From Archivesica marissinica (lineage: Eukaryota > Mollusca > Bivalvia > Venerida > Vesicomyidae), in NCBI GenBank assembly GCA_014843695.1, contig CM026387.1, forward strand, positions 78,237,287 through 78,301,286: a stretch of DNA of 64,000 bases, read 5' to 3'. Position numbers and translations under genes: made by a program. Position 1 is the first letter of the stretch. Each line of letters starts with the position of its first letter. Of the stretch, positions 54,789-61,782 are shown piece by piece. The notes beneath the pieces are model-generated. The model had not been told where the DNA came from. It saw only the letters and a list, made by a program, of their open reading frames with translations, and did no database searches.

Positions 54789-57700
54789 TATTATATTCAG
54801 GTTTTCAACAATTTACTAAGCAGTCAGTATAATTTATGCAAAATTTATTCATAAGTATTCATAAGTCGACTTCTGGAAGAAGGCTGTCCTCAGCCTCTGA
54901 CTCCAGCTCTTCGTTATTTGTACTGTCGCGTCCGGTTGCGATTTGCTCATTATAATTATACAATATGTCTTGATTTTTCCAAAATTTGTCTAGACGTCTC
55001 TCAAAAGAAGGTACTGACTTTGCACTTATAACACTGTCTGGTAGGGAATTCCAGGTGTCTATCACTCTGTGAGTAAACGAGTATTATCTGATGTTCAGTA
55101 GTGCCCTTGGTTTATATATGTTATGGGTGTTTCCTCTTGTTGAATTGTTGTCTCTTAAGTTGAACAGTTTCTCGGGCGGAAAGTCATATTTTTCATTCAG
55201 GATTTTGAAAACTTCGATCATGTCTCCTCTCGTTCGTCTATATGCAAGTGTCGGCAATTTGAGTTTTTTCAGTCTCTCAGTATATGACAACTCGGGAACT
55301 AGCTTTGTCGCTCTTCTTTGCACATTTTCAATAGTTGTAACATCTTTCTTTTTATATGGGTTTCAGACTGGGTTGGCGTATTCCAAATGTGGTCTAACTA
55401 ATGCGGTATACAAGAGTTTGAATGTAATGCAATCTAAATATTCAAACGATCTTCTTATTACACCTGCAATCGAGTTTGCTTTGTTCACCTTCTCAGCTAT
55501 GTGCTTCTCAAATGTCAATTTATCATCAATGACTACTCCGACATCCTTTTCTGACCGACTTTTATTCATTGGCGGGTATTCAGCCTTTAAACTATATTGG
55601 CGTTCTTCCAGTCTATTTCTGCCAATTGACATGGTATGGCACTTATCGGGATGAAACTTTAGGAGCCATGTTTCTGACCATGCGTGCATGCAGTGTATAT
55701 CCTCCTGTAGTAAGTCTCTATCACTTTATAATACGGTATTGCCAGTTATTGCTAAATAAAATTGTAAATTGAACAATACTGAACAATAAGCATGCCACTG
55801 GTGGGGGAAACTGCATTTAGTTCATTATTAAAGGGTTTTAGACTTGTTTTCATATAAATATACATGCGTTACATTAGACCGTTAAATACATTACGTGCAC
55901 GTGCAATTACCTATATATAGTAATTATGTCGACCGTGGGAATTATTTGAGCTAGTCAAGTTATACTACGGCGCGGTCGAGGTGTTACTATTCCTATTGTA
56001 TAGTCAATGGAAATATTCCGTCAGTGAGTTTTTCAGTGCGTTCACTGGATATTTTCTTATCACGAATCTGTCGGCGGGTTAATTTAGTTATTTAGTGTGA
56101 TGTGATTATTTTCACGGTATTGTTATATTTGATAATTATAATATTGATTCAAGTTTTGCGTGAGTAAGTTAATCAATTATTTGAGACTAACATGTATATT
56201 TAGAGATAACAAGGAAAGTGGGGGGGGGGTCGGCGAGAAAAGAACATTATATGTGTTGCGTCAGTGACTGTTGATTAACTTTATCTGTGAGTTAAGAAGT
56301 TGTTGAAATAGTACATTGGGTTTCCTATTGAAATATGGTGCGAGTAATTTTTCACGGATATTTTTTAATGTAAGTGTATGTAACTCATCGCCTAATTGAG
56401 AGGGACAGAACTGGCATTTTCGGTCGTTATGTTCTACGGCCAGTTTGTGGTTTGCTGTTCTGAATTTAAGCATTGTTATACCTTGGTGACATGGTAATAT
56501 ATTCAAGTATGGTTCAAAATTTATATTATCTTTGAAAAGTCCGTACATTTTTCCTGTTGATGAATTTTCAATGTCGATGGACCATTTTTGGAAAAACTGG
56601 TTTATTAGGGTTTCTCTAATTAGTTTAGAATAGTGTTTAGAAATTGTATATCTTTGTTGGAGACATAAATATGAATAACCTGTATTGTTTAGTATGTCGT
56701 AAATGCATTTCATCCATCGAAAACGTTTGAAATCATTTGAAAATAGCATAGCTTCATAGCACAAATATGATAAGTTTGTATTTTTTAAACGAGTACACTA
56801 TCATTCGAATTTGGATTGTTATTTCAATAGGGTATCTTCCTAGCTCCGGATAGAGCATATACATATGCATGCTTTTTCTGGTGCACGTGATTTTCCGCAT
56901 GAAGTTATTATGTACTATTTCGAGGATGAATATATTTTCAAAGCCATATATCTCGCATCCATATGTGAGTATTGGTAAAATTGTACAATCAAATAGTTTT
57001 AATTGTAAATCAATTGAGATATCTAAATTGTTTATTCTCATCAATAACAAATGCAAAGCCTTGTTTGCCTGGTCGGCTATGTGATGTCGTGCTGCAGCGA
57101 AACTCCCGTTGCTCGAGAAAACTAATCCTAGATATTCATACATTTTAACTATTTCAATGCACTGTCTCCCAGGAAAAAGTGTAGATATTTTAATTTTCTA
57201 GCGCCAAAAACCATTACTTTTGTTTTGTCTATATTTGCTTCTAATTTCCAGATTTGACTGTAATCGTAACAATCGTTCAGGCATTTTTGAAGGGATATTT
57301 TGTCGTCTGCAAATAGTAGTGTATCATCGGCATATAGGACTACTATTTTTAATAAAGTTTTGGCTTTGGTTGATAAAATATCTATGTTTATTCCGTGATT
57401 ACCCCAGGATGCTAGGACATTTTCAACGTCATTCAGGTATATACTAAAAAGCAGAGGTGACAAATGATCCCCTGACGTACCCCACAATCGCATTTGAAAG
57501 AGGAGGTGTTTTCATTATTCACAGATACACAGGATTTAATGTGTGTACATGTTAAAGAGAATACGGAAGCATTTTCCATTTATTTCATTAGTATTTTCCA
57601 TAGACATACTCTCCAAAGGGAGTCAAAGGCACGCGTAAAATCTACGTAGGTTATAAAGAGCTTCTGCTTGTTTTGCTTCATTAATTCTATTATTATGTAA

Positions 57701-60700
57701 TAAAGGGAGAACATATAATCTGATGCCATAAACATCAACAGCTCAATCATTTTATGAATACTTGCCTGAAAGGCTACCTTGGTCATAGTTTCTTGCATAT
57801 ACGAGTTGTACTCATCACATTTCTGACAATACTGCTGTACAAACTCTTTCATCACGTAGCTAGTTCTGCAAACCTGAAAATAGTATGATATCTATTTGAA
57901 GCTTATCCTACCTACATTGGCTGAAAAGTTCATGTTAGTATGCCAGACAAGGAGTAATTACAACTGCAAGTGTAATCAATTACAATTAAGTACATTTTCC
58001 AGAGTAATTGAATGTAATTACAAATTACACGAATGACATATCTCTGAAGTCGATTATTTTAATCTCCCACCAACCAATTATCCATGCTTTAACCTGTTAT
58101 AATTGAGAGACTAGTTTGTGTATGCGTTGTACTTGTCAGTAACATAATATGAACTCCGTTTCCAATGTTAATACTTTCACTTCCAATGTACATGGTGACA
58201 CAAACATAAGTTAATGTGAAGAAAACAGTAAACCGAAAAGCAGCTTTGATTTTCACAACTATTTCCATAGCTTTTGCAGACTTTATATATGTTTGCTTTT
58301 GCGATTTAAAGTCGCATCAACAGCTTGGGTTATATGGCCACTATCCAGATATTACTGGCAGAGGATGACCACAGGTGTCCCTCCGAGCAATATTGTATTT
58401 AATGCACGGGTATCGTCTGTTGACATGTTTTCGATACGTACATGTTTCCGATATTTATTGTTTAAATTATGTAACTTATATAATTTCAATAAACATTAAA
58501 TGGGTAAATATGTTACTAAACGAATCTAAATCAACTGGAAAGCTATTAAAAAAATATTATTATAAACACTATGGTGTTAATTTCTTGGTATTCTATATGA
58601 ACACAGACAGTACCAAAGATCTTACAAACCATATACCAGAGTATGTTATGTTATATCTTATGTTATATTTCGGGATTTACGCCTGCATCAGCACCATTTT
58701 TGGGCTATATCGTCGGCGGGCAGTTTACCTAACAACACCTTTCCTGGGCAGGCTCCAGCGGTTAACCAGTACTTGGATGCACCATCCTCCGTAAGAAACT
58801 GCCAACTTGTTCATATAAATGAAACACGGTCTGAGCGGGGCTCGAACCCGTGACCATCAGTGATGATAGGTTACAGTGGTATACAAGTGAGCGACCTTAA
58901 CCACTCGACCACGGAGGCGGACACATATACCAGAGTATATAAATATAAACTAGTTAATAAGATATTCCCATCAAGAGAGATAAGATATTAATGTAAGATT
59001 TTCATGGATGTATTTACTGAATTCCAGCCACAAACGAAATTTGGGATGAAGTACCTGTGGAATCAAAAAATATAAAATACGTTAAATATGACGCATAGAA
59101 TATATATCAATTATTCAAATTTGAATTCAACATAATGTACGAATATCTCATCCATCAAAACATAAATAACAACATGTTTGTAAATCATACATTCAAATAG
59201 ATAACTAATTAATATTGTAGTTTTGCTATAACATTATGTTATCAATCGCATCTAAATTCTTATTAATTAGTATTGATTACATGTACGTACTGCATGTGAA
59301 ATAGCTCATGCACAAGAACGCACATTGTAGCACATTGTATATATGGATAATCAAATAAATAAACGAAGCCATATAGCTTCACCAAACATATCGGGGGAGG
59401 GGGCGGCGTTATTATGTAAAACCCACCCCTCACTCATATAGTTACACATATGGGAGGGTTATTATTCTATTGCATGGTCCGACATCACTTGTGCATAGGG
59501 ACGGGGTTCATTGTTCTTATTTGTTCTGTGTTTGTATATTAAGTGAACCTCCTAGTTATAGAACCAATCGCATCATTAACATATTTAGAAATTGATAGAG
59601 ACAATTTAGGTATAAGCCTTAAACAGTGTAATAACATTATATTATAATAAATATAACATTTTCCACAACCGGTATATATTGCTATTCTCAAGGGTGGGAC
59701 TATTCCGCAAGACCCGTGGGTCATTCATTACTCTAGGGGGAGGTCAATATTCTATATGACATATGACACCGGCATTACTACGCCCAGCAACACTATGATC
59801 AGCACAGCACTGTCTTCTCTCAGCCTTTTATGATAGCATAGCCTTTCCTCAACCTCCAAAAAAAATAATTCTTTTGAGCAAAACGGTCTGTATCACTTAC
59901 AGTATCTATTTTTGGACTTTGTTACATTGATCATTCCTACCAAATGTTGCCAAAATATAACCGGTGGTTAGTGAGAAGATGTTTGAAGAATTTATGTTAT
60001 TTTTAGACATTGGCCATTGTTTATTCGCGACAACCTCCATTTTAACAATTCTGAAGAGGTTTTACCAATTGGCAGTCACTGTGAAATGTGGTTATCATTG
60101 GCCAAGTGATTTATTTTAAACGATTGCAAAACAAGTTCTAACAACTTATATTAATCACTTTCATTGGCGCGTATATGTGGTCTTTCGTGTGGGAGGAAAC
60201 CGGAGTAACCGGAGAAAACACACCTGTCCGATCTGGCGACAACCGTACCATCTTACATACTTCCCGGTCCGAGGATCGAACCCGGGTTGCATTGGTGAGA
60301 AGCGAACACGCTAACCACTGCGAATTTTGAAATTTATAATAAAAGAACGATCCTTTGACCTTCCACAGTCCATCGTGTATGACAAAATCTTCTGATTTTG
60401 ACAACAATTGCATCAGAGTGATCGCATCGTCTATACCATCGATTTGATAGATGACAACGATACAATTTGACATTCCCGGGCAATGCCCATGTTGGACCCC
60501 ATGGTCACTATTTGAACAACTTTGAAAGAACATTGTATATTGATCATTCAAACCAAGAATAGTCAAATCCGGCAGGAGGTTCGTGAAAAGATTATTTGAG
60601 AGTTTATGCTATTTTTAGAGAGCGGCCATCTTGGATTTCAGCGGGAAAGGCTAAACTTAAACATTAAATAGTTTATATAGTGATTTGTGTTATATCATTA

Positions 60701-61739
60701 CATATGTACATCAAATTATAATAGTTAAAGCGTAAACATTATTTATTTTACAATGATTGCGAAACAACCTGGAGAAAACCCACCAGTCCGATTTGGGGAC
60801 CATCGTACCATCTCACATACTTCCCGGTCAGAGTATCGAACCTGGGTTGCATTGGTGAGAAATGTGAGCATGTTAACCACTGCGCTAAATGGACAGCCAA
60901 TACAGTTATAATACAGTTAGTTAACACCCGGACCGCTTAGCCCATACGTCACCTTCATATATACAAATTCTAAAATCCACAAGATAAAATGTACATGTAT
61001 GTAGCTTAAAGTGATATAACACGAATATTAATAATATACGCACAGCGTCAACTATCTGTTATTATCTGTGTTTTACCCGTAAGGCGGTGGAAGTTACTGT
61101 ATCATGAGAATACCTCGACATGATGTCACCGTATACTCAATAGGCATAAATCACCACATTCTTTTTACAATGGTGTGTACATATATAGGATAACACAGGG
61201 CGAACTCAAATGTACATGCCATTAACGATATAGTGCGGTGAAGTTAATACCTTTTACACATTTACATGCTTTCATTTTCGTTGTTTACATAAGAATACCA
61301 CGGTGCATCACAGAAAATGATAAAATATTAGTGTTACTCACGAACATGATGCACTTACCATTGTGACTGTGGGTTTGTCAATTAATAACAATATACTAAT
61401 GATGCAGTCTTGAATTATGCACACAACAACAACAACAACAACAACAAATACTTTTATTAGAGTCAGGTCACATATTACAGTAACAACATGACTAAATTTC
61501 GTTTTTAGAATATGGGTAATATACAATAATGGGGACAGCAATAACTGCAAGAATGCATTTAAATCAATACATAGATATATACAACGACATACAATGCATT
61601 GATCTAATGAATAATATGACATGATTTTAACGAATTTACAAGCATAGAAATTCAATTCTGCATTTACATTTGTATATAACATTTAACTTTTTGGTCCTGT
61701 ATTTCGCAAGACATTCACACGTATTAAGCGACTGTACCG

Positions 61740-61782
<43 letters not shown>

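Noticed and set aside
57580..57855. A genuine host-RT fusion protein
   Set aside because: The fusion frame needs intron retention past a good GC donor; kept only as a minor finding.
60138..60566. 142-codon minus-strand frame
   Set aside because: Made of SINE C plus a dispersed repeat; not a conserved protein.
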